From assembly GCF_017654505.1 (NCBI RefSeq), contig NC_054560.1:790389-854388 (forward strand): 64,000 nt of DNA, written 5' to 3'. Positions 1 through 12,396 of this stretch are shown piece after piece. Source of the DNA: Polyodon spathula. Its lineage: Eukaryota > Chordata > Actinopteri > Acipenseriformes > Polyodontidae. Numbering within the stretch: position 1 is the stretch's first letter; each line of letters starts with the position of its first letter. The notes under the pieces are model-generated. The model worked only from the letters and a program-made list of their open reading frames with translations, had not been told where the DNA came from and ran no database searches. A program made the position numbers and the translations under genes.

Positions 1-316
1 CTGTATGGTGCTTGCACAGTGCACGGTACCCACGGTAAGGTGCACACAGTATTGGTACGGTGCTCAATGCATGGAAAACCCTGTACAGTGCCAACGGTTT
101 ATTTCAGAAATAAATGTACTATTTATATGTGTTTGACTCCAATTGAATGATTGATTAGCAATTGAGTCTTGGTACAGCTGCATAAAAGCATGTTTTTACT
201 CACTTAGGGTTTCTGCCCCTGTTCCTGGGCCGGGATTATAAAACGGAACTTTGGGACTGAGGGGGGAGGTGGCCATTGAGGCCAGGTGTGCTGCGCACAA
301 GGGGGGGGGGGGCATA
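1..316. repeat. LTR-like and unclassified repeat DNA
   Basis: No gene is visible. Bases 1-110 are a degenerate stretch of GGTAC and GGTGC words. Bases 137-212 match, with changes, the promoter part of the solo LTR that follows (compare 549-628): the same pair of short blocks around GATTGATTAGCAATYGAGTC, then a GCATAAAAG TATA-like box and a TTTTACTCACT block. This segment is probably a fragment of a related LTR. Bases 301-312 are a G run. Confidence 0.5.
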
Positions 317-929
317 TGTGGCGGAGTGTCCAGCCCCTTTATGTTTATTAGTGTTTTATGTTGTATGTAGTGTGTTAATGTTGTTTATGTATAAAATACA
401 CGGGATATAAATATGGGTTATGAGCACAAGTGTTTAAAATGTATATTTGTATTTAGGCACGAGGATTGCACAGCACTTCACGTGCAGGTAAAATAATATG
501 TGAGCATGGGGAATTGCACTTTTATTAATTCACGTGCAGTTGTACCGAGACTCCAATTGAATGATTGATTAGCAATCGAGTCTCGGTACAGCTGCATAAA
601 AGTTGCATGTTTTCACTCACTCGGGGTTGTGTGTTCGGTGAGTGGAGAATGGGTGTGAAGACGGAGAAAATACAAAGAGAAGTAAATAATTGATTTCACT
701 CACCGTGTTTGTTTGTCTATTCATTCACTTTTTGTTTAGTGTCAATCCGTTGTGTTTGTCTGTTTTGGCCAACGCGCCATTTTCTTTTAAAGTGTTTTTG
801 TCTGTTTAAACTTTTTATTTTACAATAAAACACTGGACGCAGTAGCGTCTCGGGTTCACCGCCATTCCTCACTGTTTGGAGTCTGTATTTCTCATCTGAC
901 GTCACCCCTGCGAAGCCATCCTGTTCACA
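317..929 (+). mobile_element. Solo LTR, same family as the LTRs of the 34855-36682 element
   Basis: This 613-bp block begins TGTGGCGGAGTG and ends near TGTTCACA. It aligns along its length with the 612-bp 5' LTR at 34855-35466: the CCAGCCCC block, GAGGATTG.ACAGCACTTCAC, the GCATAAAAG TATA-like box near 591, GTGTGTTCGGTGAGTGGAGAA, and the CTGACGTCACCC block near the end. No matching internal region follows, so it is read as a solo LTR. No clean target duplication was found (GCATA on the left, CAAAG on the right). Open frames across it are not genes. Confidence 0.75.
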
Positions 930-1045
930 CAAAGAAAACTATTACTTTTGTTGATTATTGTCAATAACGAACCAAGATAGATGACATGACAGTAATGTGC
1001 CTGGCATTGAAAATTTTATATATATATACGTGTAACGTAATATGC

Positions 1046-2410
<1,365 letters not shown>

Positions 2411-3850
2411 GTGTCAGGCTATTGCAGGCTTGCCAAAGAGAAGGTAATTCATTTTTATAACGTTGCTTGCTTGAAGGGCCAAGCAGGGGAAAGAACTCGT
2501 GCCAGCATGGAGAGACACCTAACAGGAGGAAAGAGACCCCATTGGGGATGGCAAGGGTTAGATACCCTGGTCAGCAGTATCCAGCTCTTTGTTTTCAAAG
2601 GTAAGAAATTAAAGAGAAAAATACCCCTAGAGTCTGCGAGAGCAGGGGCGGAAGATGACTCAATGTTGGATAACATGGTTAACGAACGGAAACGGATAAG
2701 AGAATGGAGAGCACTTCACAAAAAACTAGTTCAAGATCTGCAGTTAGCAAAGACATAGAACTCCAGGTTTGTGTCTGCAGCTGGAGCAAGGCAACAACGG
2801 TCAGACGTTTGAAGATTCATCAAGGGAGAATGAAATGCTTGAGGGAGAAGGGACAAGGGCCTCGCATTGATCAGTACTTCTAACAAAGTCAGTCAAGTCA
2901 GTCGAATGAAATCCAGCGACAGGAAGCAAACCACTGTTTGCAGGATATCAGTACCCCTGTCATAGACATGAGGAGGACATGCGTGGATCAACTAATGATG
3001 AACCCAATGATCCATGCGAACCCAGTAAGACAAACCAGCGTAAGAGAGAAAAGAACCTCAACAGGCACAAGCCTGGAGTTAAATGGCCAAGAGCTTGTGA
3101 GAAAACTGCGTGGGACACAGTAAACACGGATCTCTGTTTTACTTTGGAAAGGTTAAATGGAACAGTTGAAAAGAAGCTGGATAAATTTGGGGACATCATC
3201 TATGCATATGGAAATGAGAGGTTTGGAATTGAAAAAAGGAAGGAAAAAGTACAAACTATTTCTAGAAAGTCTAGGAGATTGAACACTTAGTTAGAGAAAG
3301 GAGGCAGTTGAGGAAGCAATGGAGAAAAGCAGGACAAAGTCAGAAGGGGGGATTCAATCTGTTACAAAAGGGTCAAAAAAGATAAGCTGGCAACATTGTG
3401 CAGAGCTGAGCACCTACGGAAATGCTACAAAAAGAAAGAGCATGCGAGAACTAACTTTTATAAAGACCCATTCAAATTTGTAAAGATATTCACCAGTGAG
3501 AAAAATGGCAAACTAAAATCATCTAAGGTTGAGCTGGAGAGATATTTGGAGGAAACACATACAGATTCAAAAAAGCAGGAGCCTATGTCAATTCCTTCAT
3601 CCGTTGTGTGTGCTGATGTGCTGGGGAGGCAAAATAAGCTGATCCCTGGAGACAGCATTACACTTCAGCAATCAACACCAGACAGAAGGATATCTACATC
3701 ATTAGATGGAAAGCAACGCAAATGGATGGAGATGCAGATGGAATTTTATTAGTTTACTGTAAAGCTACGTCTTAGTTGGTGCTTATCTTGGCGAGAGCTG
3801 AGTTCAAATTAGCATGAAGTTTAACATCTACTCTCATGTAATGGAAATCA
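2411..3850 (+). pseudogene. Internally deleted non-LTR retrotransposon (LINE) relic
   Basis: Short frames between 2411 and 3752 are basic and broken by stops. The segment 3396-3600 encodes a basic stretch (AEHLRKCYKKKEHART, then NFYKDPFKFVKIF) of the kind found just before the reverse transcriptase of some fish LINEs. No RT motif follows. From about 3628 the sequence jumps to a block that aligns with the reverse complement of 34020-34160 (words RLIPG.SITL and PSTP) and ends at a shared 3' end, CTACTCTYATGTAATG, near 3828-3843. The simplest reading is a LINE copy that lost its RT core, leaving the pre-RT segment joined to the 3' UTR. The clade was not determined. Confidence 0.55.
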
Positions 3851-4964
3851 TTTTTAGCCACTGATGCAATTTAGAATAATTGGGGGGTTTGAAATCCAAG
3901 ATTCCTATAATGACTGAACTTTTACATGGTAAACAATACATCATGGTATAGGAAAAAGGGAGTCGTGGTAGACTAGACATGGTTTCATAAATCATAGGAT
4001 TTAATGAAGACTTGGTAAAAACCAACGAGGCAGACCATGTTTAGATATAATAAGAATGACATACGTCTGAGAAAATGCTTACAGAAGGCTCTTCTATTAA
4101 TGATGACTGACCTTGACAGAGAAGCAGGCAGTTTGGAACTTGCCCGAACATGATTTTTGTAGAAACACAGAGAGAGGTCATGTTTAGTTTAAAGTACTGA
4201 ATATCTAACATGGGACTGTTATATTCTAAGTATACCACCACAGTCACAAGTCACTCTAATGAGTTTTCTTTATTTAGAAAGGGAGTAGTGAATAATTCAC
4301 ATTATTTAAAATATTGTGCCAAAACCCAGGTTTTTTGTTTTAAAAAAATTTAAAACAAATTTTCTAAATAGGTCTTTGGGGTGTTTTTACTGTTATTGGT
4401 TAAAACCGCAAACTTCACGCCCTAGTTATAATTTTGCAACAGATTTCATTTTGAGTTAATTTTAGGCTCTTTCAAATCACTTTTTTTTTTTTTTTTTTTT
4501 AATTCCAGTGGCTCCAGGTCATGGGATCACTTTGATCTTGGCTGCCAAAGAAAGGCTGCTTTCATTGTGATTTCATTTATAATGTGCACTCTTCCATGAT
4601 GGGTTTTGCCACATTTTCTCTTGGGTCATTGGGTTTGAATTGAAGACTAAAAGTTCAAAGAGTGACCCCAGGACCCAAAGGTGTGTGAACTGGAATAATG
4701 TAATGTATTTCTCAGTTGAGAATCATTTGTAAAAAGCTATAAACTATGTAACTCAATTTGAACAAAATTTGTTAATACAAAATAATATGATCTTAAATCA
4801 TGGAAATTGTGGGTAATTTGGAGTGATTTTCTCTGTGGACTAACTCAATACACTCAGTTTTGTCCAAAACAGAGACGGTGATTCAAAGAATTGCACTCTG
4901 CTGTGTTCATTTTACAGGATTGAGACGTTTGATTTTTTGTGTTAAAAAATGAATTGAAGCTTAC
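3851..4964. other. No gene recognised
   Basis: AT-rich sequence with a T run at 4481-4500. No exon or known repeat was recognised. Confidence 0.5.
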
Positions 4965-5033
4965 CTAAGGAGTCAACTCCATGTGAGAGTAAGTTCTGTA
5001 GAGGAGTTACTATGAAAACGTCATCCTTGGCAG
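4965..5033 (-). CDS. Candidate exon, unidentified minus-strand gene
   Basis: On the minus strand a long pyrimidine tract ending in CTGGTCCAG is followed by 69 nt and a strong donor, CTTAG|GTAAGC. One frame stays open and reads AKDDVFIVTPLQNLLSHG and a few more residues. Both ends fall in phase 1. The residues just before the acceptor in the same frame, AIIVLSGP, resemble AIIVAWPGPVV encoded by the minus strand near 11600, which also ends at a GTGAGT donor. I do not recognise the family. It may belong with the other weak minus-strand exons between 7138 and 10924, but the phases do not join them directly. Confidence 0.3.
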
Positions 5034-5597
5034 CTGGACCAGAAAGCACAATAATAGCATGAAAAGAAACATTAAAAAAAAACATTGGGATACTTTACTA
5101 ATACTAATGTGTTTTGATCACTAACAATACTGTACTCTAGTTAAACCCTTCAGTTTGGTCTGTGAAGGTTTTTTTTTTTAATTGACAAAATATGGTCTTT
5201 ATTTAGCAGTTTAAATTTTTTACCATAACCAGTTAATAATATTAATTTGTGCAAGGACAAAGCATTTTCTTTAAGTTTTATGTTGTTCCAATGAATTGTG
5301 GGATTCTGTACTGATATATTTTATTCAGCATGAATATGGGCTTTTTTAAAATTCTGAATATGAACACACACACATATTTTAGAATGTTTGAAAGAAATGA
5401 CAAAACTAATTTTATATTTGGGTTTTGACAGAGAAATACTATCAGTGCAGTTTCTTCTGGCCACACTGTATTGATATTACTTTACCAAATTAGACTGCGA
5501 AGCTCTCAGGCAGCATTGGCTTGCTAGTGGAATGGCTGGTACAACGTGAAACTATGGCTGCACTGTTGTCACCTTTGCCCCTGTCTCAGCTGCTCCT

Positions 5598-6960
5598 GGT
5601 CATGGTGTAAAGATCCTCAGGGCCTGTCTAGGCTGGTCCTGGGAGGGTGTGGTGTAAGAATCCTCAGGGCCTGTCTAGGCTGGTCCTGGGTGTGGTGTAA
5701 AGATCCTCAGGGCCTGTCTAGGCTGGTCCTGGGGGCGTGGTGTAAAGAGCCTCGGGGCCTGTGTAGACTGGTCCCAAGCGTGGTGTAAAGATCCTCAGGG
5801 CCTGTCTAGGCTGGTCCTGGGCGTGGTGTAAAGATCCTCAGGGCCTGTGTAGACTGGTCCCAAGTGTGGTGTAAAGATCCTCAGGGCCTCTGTAGTCTCT
5901 TATCTCTTCACTTGAACCTCTGAGTTTTGTTTGCTTGTACCAGTAGGTGTCCGGTAGAAGTGTGCCTCAGACAGTTTTTTTATACCAAATTGCTAGTGGA
6001 ATGGCTGATCCTCAGGGCCTGTCTAGGCTGGTCCTGGGAGGGTGTAAAGATCCTCAGGGCCTGTCTAGGCTGGTCCTGGGCGTGGTGTAAAGATCCTCAG
6101 GGCCTGTCTAGGCTGGTCCTGGGAGGGTATAAAGATCCTCAGGTCCTGTCTAGGCTGGTCCTGGGTGTGGTGTAAAGATCCTCAGGGCCTGTCTAGGCTG
6201 GTCCTGGGGGCGTGGTGTAAAGATCCTCAGGGCCTGTGTAGACTGGTCCCAAGTGTGGAGTAAAGATCCTCAGGGCCTCTGTAGTCTCTTATCTCTTCAC
6301 TTGAACCTCTGAGTTTTGTTTGCTTGTACCAGTAGGTGTCCGGTAGAAGTGTGCCTCATAGACAGTTTTTTTATACCAAATTGCTAGTGGAATGGCTGAT
6401 CCTCAGGCCCTGTCTAGGCTGGTCCTGGGAGGGTGTAAAGATCCTCAGGGCCTGTCTAGGCTGGTCCTGGGCGTGGTGTAAAGATCCTCAGGGCCTGTCT
6501 AGGCTGGTCCTGGGAGGGTGTAAAGATCCTCAGGTCCTGTCTAGGCTGGTCCTAGGAGTGGTGTAAAGATCCTTGGGTCCTGTCTAGGCTGGTCCTGGGA
6601 GGGTGTAAAGATCCTCAGGTCCTGTCTAGGCTGGTCCTGTGCATGGTGTAAGGATCCTCGGGTCCTGTCTAGGCTGGTCCTGTGCATGGTGTAAAGATCC
6701 TCAGGGCCTGTCTAGGCTGGTCCTGGGACGGTGTGGTGTAAGGATCCTCAGGGCCTGTCTAGGCTGGTCCTGGGAGGGTGTGGTGTAAGGATCCTCAGGG
6801 CCTGTCTAGGCTGGTCCTGGGGGTGTGGTGTAAAGATCCTCAGGGCCTCTGTAGTCTCGTTATCTCTTCACTTGAACCTCTGAGTTTTGTTTGCTTGTAG
6901 CAGTAGGTGTCCGGTAGAAGTGTGCCTCATAGACAGTTTTTTTATACCAAATTTTTTCCA
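5598..6960. repeat. Minisatellite with higher-order structure
   Basis: Tandem units of about 41-47 bp contain CCTCAGGGCCTGTCTAGGCT followed by GGTCCTGGG and a variable GGTGTAAAGAT tail. Blocks of several units are separated by a spacer of about 110-125 bp that carries CTCTTCACTTGAACCTCTGA, TAGGTGTCCGGTAGAAGTG and TTTTTTTATACCAAAT. The spacer occurs three times, at about 5887-6008, 6272-6397 and 6848-6955, so short units and spacer together form a larger repeat. Frames rich in LGWSW words are by-products. Confidence 0.93.
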
Positions 6961-7137
6961 AATTGTTCCACATCTCATCATTAAGAATACGATAATATCA
7001 CGGTGGTCACAACTTTCTGGAACCCATGAATTTCACCATTTGTTTCCACTCAGCGTGAAAATAGGAAGTGAGCACTTCACATCTTTTAAATTGGCGACAG
7101 TGCAAAGTTCAAATTTCAAATAAAGGTGAATACTTAC

Positions 7138-7298
7138 AAAGATAACTACAAAAAAGTAAACCAGCAGAGCGATATCCCAAACAATTTCATGAAAACCTTT
7201 CAAATTAACCAAAGCCTTTTGTGTTGAAAATATATCTCTGTACACCCTTAATAATGCAGCTCTGGAGAAGCATGGAACCCAGATATGTAGTGATTGAC
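7138..7298 (-). CDS. Candidate exon with a membrane segment, unidentified gene
   Basis: On the minus strand an acceptor (TTTTCAAACATCGCAG) is followed by 161 nt of open frame and a consensus donor, TTT|GTAAGTA. The peptide begins QSLHIWVPCFSRAALLRVYR and ends with a hydrophobic stretch, DIALLVYFFVVIF, which looks like a transmembrane helix. The exon starts after one base of a codon and ends in phase 0. Both splice sites are good, and the composition is more protein-like than that of random frames nearby. I could not assign a family; a membrane or channel-associated protein is possible. Confidence 0.35.
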
Positions 7299-7726
7299 CT
7301 GCGATGTTTGAAAAGACATTAACAAAATAGGACATTGTTGCCTAATTGTCAATTACAACCAGAACATTTATATTAAAAAAAAAAAGATTTTAGTGTTCAG
7401 ATTTTTTCTTTTACATCAGAGAAGGAATGCATGTTTAAATCAAAGTATAGTCCTGTTACAGTTGGTTTTAAAAGGCACTGTTAAAAATAAATCTGTTTGC
7501 TTTTGACTTGGAGCATGTTTTAAAAGTTAACACATCATATACATTGTAAATACAAAACATAGATATTTATTTAGAACAAATATTGAAATATTACAATATA
7601 CCACATTTATAAATATCTTTTTTTAGGTAAAATCTTTGTCGCCATGATCTTTCTGTGAAATTGTCTATTTTTCGTCGTGACTGTGACGTGATTTAATATT
7701 TTTACTGTGACAAATCGTATCTTTAC

Positions 7727-7841
7727 TCATCAAAAAGTAAACCTTCTAAAGGAGATGGTACGTCATCTTCCTCCAGAAACAAATATGCTTCTTCAACAGT
7801 ACATTGGGATATGCATGTTCCGACAGCAGTGACAAAATCTT
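7727..7841 (-). CDS. Candidate exon, unidentified minus-strand gene
   Basis: The minus-strand frame contains EDFVTAVGTCISQCTVEEAY followed by an acidic tail with DDVPSPLEGL. A weak acceptor (TTATACCAG) and a moderate donor (GATGA|GTAAAG) bound 115 nt. The phases do not match the membrane-segment exon at 7138-7298, so either an exon between them is missing or this is not an exon. The family was not recognised. Confidence 0.25.
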
Positions 7842-8062
7842 CTGGTATAATTTGCAATACAATTTAAGTTGGTGCAACGTTCCATTAATTTAATCAGCCA
7901 CTACTTGTTTTGCACACTTGAGTGCGCTATGTGGCTACAAACTTTTCAAGAATTATAACTGAACTACATCTGATCACCAGCAGGTCTCACATGCTGAAGA
8001 TCTTGTTACAGTGCAAGACCATCTATAAAGTAGGCCATTGCAATAAAAAAAATGTTAGAATA

Positions 8063-8087
8063 CTTATATATATATATATATATATTT
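8063..8087. repeat. Short (AT)n run
   Basis: About 12 AT dinucleotides in AT-rich DNA. Confidence 0.9.
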
Positions 8088-8654
8088 AGAACATGTTCTA
8101 AGTAAAACTGCTACATGTTCAGAATTTATAAGCAGGAAGTTCAACCAAAACCAACTAAGTAAATATGGACCACTATTTCAATGCACCAGCTGTGCTATAT
8201 TTCAAACTATTGGTTCACTTTAAAAACAAAATATAGCCTACCTGTTACATTGTATTTCCAGAACCTGGCAGCTGGTTTCTAAAGATCGCTCTGTCTGGTA
8301 CATTTTCAAAGGGACATTTCCAGGGTCTGTTGTTATTTTTACATGTATTTATGTTTTTATTTTGTTTGATAATTCACTGATGGTGAAAATACAATGTTGT
8401 TAAAAGGTAGACATAGGAAATTAAATTCTCTACAATTTAGCATTTACTGTTTTTCAGGTAAAGAATGTTATAATAACTCTAGAGATTATGATATATTCCA
8501 TCCTGCAGGCACACAGAGAAACATCTTGCTTGGCATTAAATCCAACAGGAACAAAACATAACTCAGGAATCACACAACATTTGTGACTGGCAAAGATTTC
8601 TCCTTCTTTGAAGTAGATGGCATTTTCAGGAACTAAATAAAACACTTAAGATAT

Positions 8655-8752
8655 CCCTCTCTCCAGTTCAGATCTCTCTCCAGATGAGATCTCTCTCCCT
8701 CTCTCCACTTCAGATCTCTCCCTCTCTCCACTTCAGAAATCTCTCGATAACT
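8655..8752. repeat. CT-rich tandem repeat
   Basis: Imperfect tandem copies of a unit of about 25-30 bp with CTCTCTCCACTTCAGAT; the last copies are degenerate. Confidence 0.75.
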
Positions 8753-8948
8753 GAACTAAATGAAAGCAGCGTACTAACTGTGGATGGTCCCGTGGTTAGT
8801 ATGAAGCTCCGTACTAACTCTGCAAGTTTGTTGCAATTGACCCTGTGGGTTTAACTTTGTGCAATCAACGTGCACTTAAATAGAACGAATGGAAAATAAT
8901 AGATTATATAGAAGTATGATTAGTGCAGTTTGATTTACTGTGGGGGTG

Positions 8949-9350
8949 TGTGACGGGTACACCCCACCCCCGTGTGTATTATATTATTTGTTATGTTATT
9001 ATTTAAAATGTATTTATATGTGTAAAAACACAATATTTTATTGTTAATTGTTTTGCAGCATGGATGCAGTTAAACTTCCTCACCCCTGCTAAACTGGTGC
9101 AGAATGTGTCTCCAGATTGATTCATTTATTACTAATTTGGAGACGGTCACATGTATATAAACCCACAGCTTTGGCTGCTCGAGGCAAGTCTGTTCAGAAA
9201 CAGAACTAGACGTGAGTGAAAGAGAAACTAAAAGCTTAAACTTGTTTTTGTGTTTCAAGTGCAAATCAGACATCACCATGCGATGCACTTCAAGATCGCT
9301 AGGTAAGCTGTAGTTTCACATGGGGTTTTGGGAAATACAGGTGAAGATCA
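8949..9350 (+). mobile_element. Probable LTR fragment
   Basis: It begins TGTGACGGGTACACCCC and carries a TATA-like TGTATATAAACCC at about 9150-9162, some 200 bp from the left edge, followed by a possible transcript leader. This resembles the start, promoter and R of an LTR. The right end and a target duplication were not found, so the extent is uncertain. Confidence 0.4.
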
Positions 9351-10673
9351 ATGAAGAGCAGTTCAGCGAATCATAAGAATCATCTTCAAACCTCCAAGTA
9401 CTACCGTTATCGGGAAACTACCACCAGATCACTTAATTCAAGTCTTTGATCCTGTAAATCAGTTAAGTTCTTAGCATCTACAACTACAAACAAAAAATGT
9501 TTGTTGTACAATCTGTGGATTTTCATCCCAGAATTATAAGGCAGCAAACAAACATTTAGGTTTTACATACCTTTAGAAAATAATATTTAAAGTTAAAAAA
9601 GACTCTCTTTGCTTCTGCTGTGGTACAATTTGCAATTATTTTTACTTGTTTGTTTGTTTATTTATCACAGCTTGCTTTGTGACTGTAATCTACCAGTACG
9701 TTGCATGTTTAACTTTGTTATACTCTATTAAAAGTGATCACCAACAGAAATCCCTTAATCAGTGACACCTGTGACAATTGTGGCGTAAAGGGCACATAAG
9801 GACCTTTTTATTTTATTGTGTTACGTGTTCCCATGTGTTGCTACAACTGTTTATGTAAGGTGGTGTATTGTTTTAATTTAATTTTTTTTACATTTTGACC
9901 ACTTTTTCAAACTTTTGCATTCCCTACTTTTCCCATCATCGTCCTGCTCACATATGTAACTGAGATGGATTTACCAGTGAGCAGGAGGATGATGGGAAGC
10001 ATAGTTCTGAGAGGTCCATGCGGGTACATGTGAAGCCATCTTGAAGCAAGGGACGGAATTTAAAAGTTTTTAAAAGTGATCAAAATGTAAAAAAATAAAT
10101 ATGTATTACTTGTCATGACTGTGGAGAATAATTGATAGACAACTGAAAAACAATATTAGTGAAGTCAAAAATATGTTGAATGCTTTGGGTCACAGTGGAT
10201 TAAATGTGTGCAACAGAAAATGGCTGCAATCACTTCTGAATAACATAGAACACCCCCCTATAATGACATCATTTAAGACCACCTCCCCACTATATCTGGG
10301 TATGTGGCAATTTGCCAGGCCTCACAAACATTCCTTTGTATCTTGTTATCCCTGAGATTCTCCAAACAGCTATATAAAACCAAGCAAAGCAGAACCAAAG
10401 ACCCCCTTACAAATGCCCATAAATGGTCATATTTGCCCTCTCTTTAGTCAATCTGTAATTTATTGAGACAGACACTACATTCCAAAATACCCCACCCAAT
10501 TTATGTGCTCAATATCTCTCCATTGAAAGTACCACATATTCCAAATATTCTAACAATGAGTATGGACTATCACATTTCCTTACAGTCCCAGCTTCTTTCT
10601 TCAATTTGTAACAGAAAATATCATATAAAAGAATAATCAGTTCTAACACAAAAACTATTACAAACTTCCTTAC
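9351..10673. other. No gene recognised
   Basis: AT-rich sequence. A short imperfect inverted pair around CCCATCATCGTCCTGCTCAC (9933) and GAGCAGGAGGATGATGGG (9979) is visible. No exon is supported. Confidence 0.45.
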
Positions 10674-10699
10674 ATGACGCATGTGCAGCAACATTTGAA
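10674..10699 (-). CDS. Candidate 26-nt exon, unidentified gene
   Basis: On the minus strand TTTTACTTATTCAG precedes 26 nt and the donor CAT|GTAAGG. Its two leading bases complete the codon left open by the exon at 10849-10924, and it ends in phase 0, reading VQMLLHMRH across the junction. An exon this short could arise by chance. Confidence 0.25.
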
Positions 10700-10848
10700 C
10701 TGAATAAGTAAAAGAAAAGCAATAGGCAAGTGTATAATAGTACAATAATGTAGACAAACTAACATTAATAAACTGTCACACTAAATTAACACAGCACCCC
10801 TACACACGTTAAAAAATACATTATTAACAGAATGGTGAAACAACTCAC

Positions 10849-10924
10849 CAGAATGGGAAACAACAAATTGTTCAGTGACTTGTGTCTGATTCAGATTTTT
10901 TTCAACAGCTTGAATAATTTCCAA
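10849..10924 (-). CDS. Candidate exon, unidentified minus-strand gene
   Basis: On the minus strand a pyrimidine-rich acceptor (GTTTCTCCTTCTACTCAAAG) precedes 76 nt that stay open as LEIIQAVEKNLNQTQVTEQF and a short tail. A strong donor, TCTG|GTGAGTTG, follows. It is phase-compatible with the 26-nt exon at 10674-10699. The polar, helix-forming composition suggests coding sequence, but no family was recognised. Confidence 0.35.
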
Positions 10925-11649
10925 CTTTGAGTAGAAGGAGAAACAGCGGTGCATTTTGTCATTTGTTTACATGCCATTTTGTATCGATGAGGTGCACTCG
11001 TGGAAATCAGAATACAAAACAATTTAGAAAGATTTTAAAAAACCTCAAAACACTCTTGCAATGTCGCTTTTGAAAAGACTGGTTAAACCATTTGAATTTA
11101 AGTTTGATGATGAGCTATCGGGTCACAAAGCTGTACTGCGTCCGTTGTGAACGAATCACCAGCGGTGCCAAGAAGGTGTTCTTTTAAATGAAGTTCCTGT
11201 TCCTTTATCCGGAGCATTTACAATAGGAAAATCAGTTTCACCACAAGGGTGACCCTTAGGCGAAGTGTTCTCTTCAGAGGTGTTCTTATACACAACTGTA
11301 TTAAGAAATATGACACTATGCAGTAATTGCTGTAGAGAGGGAGTTTTGTTTCAAGACATCCTAAAAAGGTGTGATGTTATTAAAAAAAAAACGTGCTATG
11401 AACTAATTATAAAATAAGCGCCAAGTTAAACAATGCGCAATAGAAGCAGACACGCCCCTCTAACTTCGAATGTAACAGACACTACTCTTTTAAAAAAAAA
11501 AAAAAAAAAATTATGTACTTGACTTGTCCATTTTAATCTCGATAGTATTCTTTGAAATCATCCCCATACTTTGCAGACCCTGGGTACTCACCTACAACAG
11601 GACCTGGCCATGCTACAATAATAGCCTTAGATTAGAACATATATCCCTG

Positions 11650-12396
11650 TGTGACAGGATTGAAAGGAGTCCCTGTCGTAATTTGCCTTCCTGACCACCG
11701 GCAGCGCCGTGTAGGGTTGACCGTGATTGGATCAGGAGGCTGAACTCTGACCATACAGGCTGTTCCGGGTCAGGCGGCCATCTTGGCCCAAGGTAGAACC
11801 ATGCGGCCCTCGGGTCCCATCATTGCAATCAGCAGTGCTGTTCTCGTTGATTGGCTGACGTGGGGCAGCGTGCTGATTGCAGGGGTGGGACTTGGCAGTA
11901 TTTAAGCAGTATGGTTTTGTCACTCGGTCTCCCTGGGCTGAACTGAAAACACATGCTGTGCTTGTTGTGTTGCTTTTATTCACTGCTGTTATTCACAGAA
12001 GCTTGAAAACCTTGGACACTGTGTTGGATTACCGGAGTGAGGAACCGAGGACTGGCCATTAATCTGTGAAAGGGAGCTAAGAAGTGATGAGAGGAAACCC
12101 ACTGCAGTAGCACAAAGAAACCCAGTGCTTCCTTTGTTGTTATTTATTTTGTAACCGTGACATTTTTTGTTTACTCTTTTTATTTCAAACCTGAGTTTAC
12201 CATTGCTGGTACTCCAGGTGGTTTTCTTGTTTATTTTTTGCAATACTGGACTGTTCTATTTTTATTGTTTGGTAAAATAAAACCCTGCCCTGATACCATT
12301 GATGGTTCAGGGCTCTAAGAACTAAACTCCATTTCCGGCTCCTGTGTGCTGTCATTTCTGGTCCTTCCCAAAAGCTCCACCCACTACCCTCCCACA
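11650..12396 (+). mobile_element. Solo LTR with target duplication CCCTG
   Basis: The 747-bp element begins TGTGACAGG and ends CCTCCCACA, the usual TG...CA ends. It is flanked by identical 5-bp sequences, CCCTG at 11645-11649 and CCCTG at 12397-12401. A TATA-like GTATTTAAGC lies at about 11898-11907 and a polyadenylation signal AATAAAACC at about 12278. No internal region is attached, so it arose by recombination between two LTRs. Frames of 60-84 codons across it are not genes. Confidence 0.85.

Noticed and set aside
5598..6960. Regular repeats and spacers reminiscent of a CRISPR array
   Set aside because: Units are contiguous, spacers are identical rather than unique, and the DNA is vertebrate.
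8242..8326. Possible minus exon ending at ACAG|GTAGGC (PGNVPLKMYQTERSLETSC)
   Set aside because: The acceptor has no pyrimidine tract, and the phase does not fit the neighbouring candidate exons.
8454..8645. 63-codon minus frame with several Cys (ASHKCCVIPELCFVPVGFNA)
   Set aside because: It has a usable acceptor (TTTATTTAG) but no good donor before its stop, and no family match, so I do not list it as an exon.
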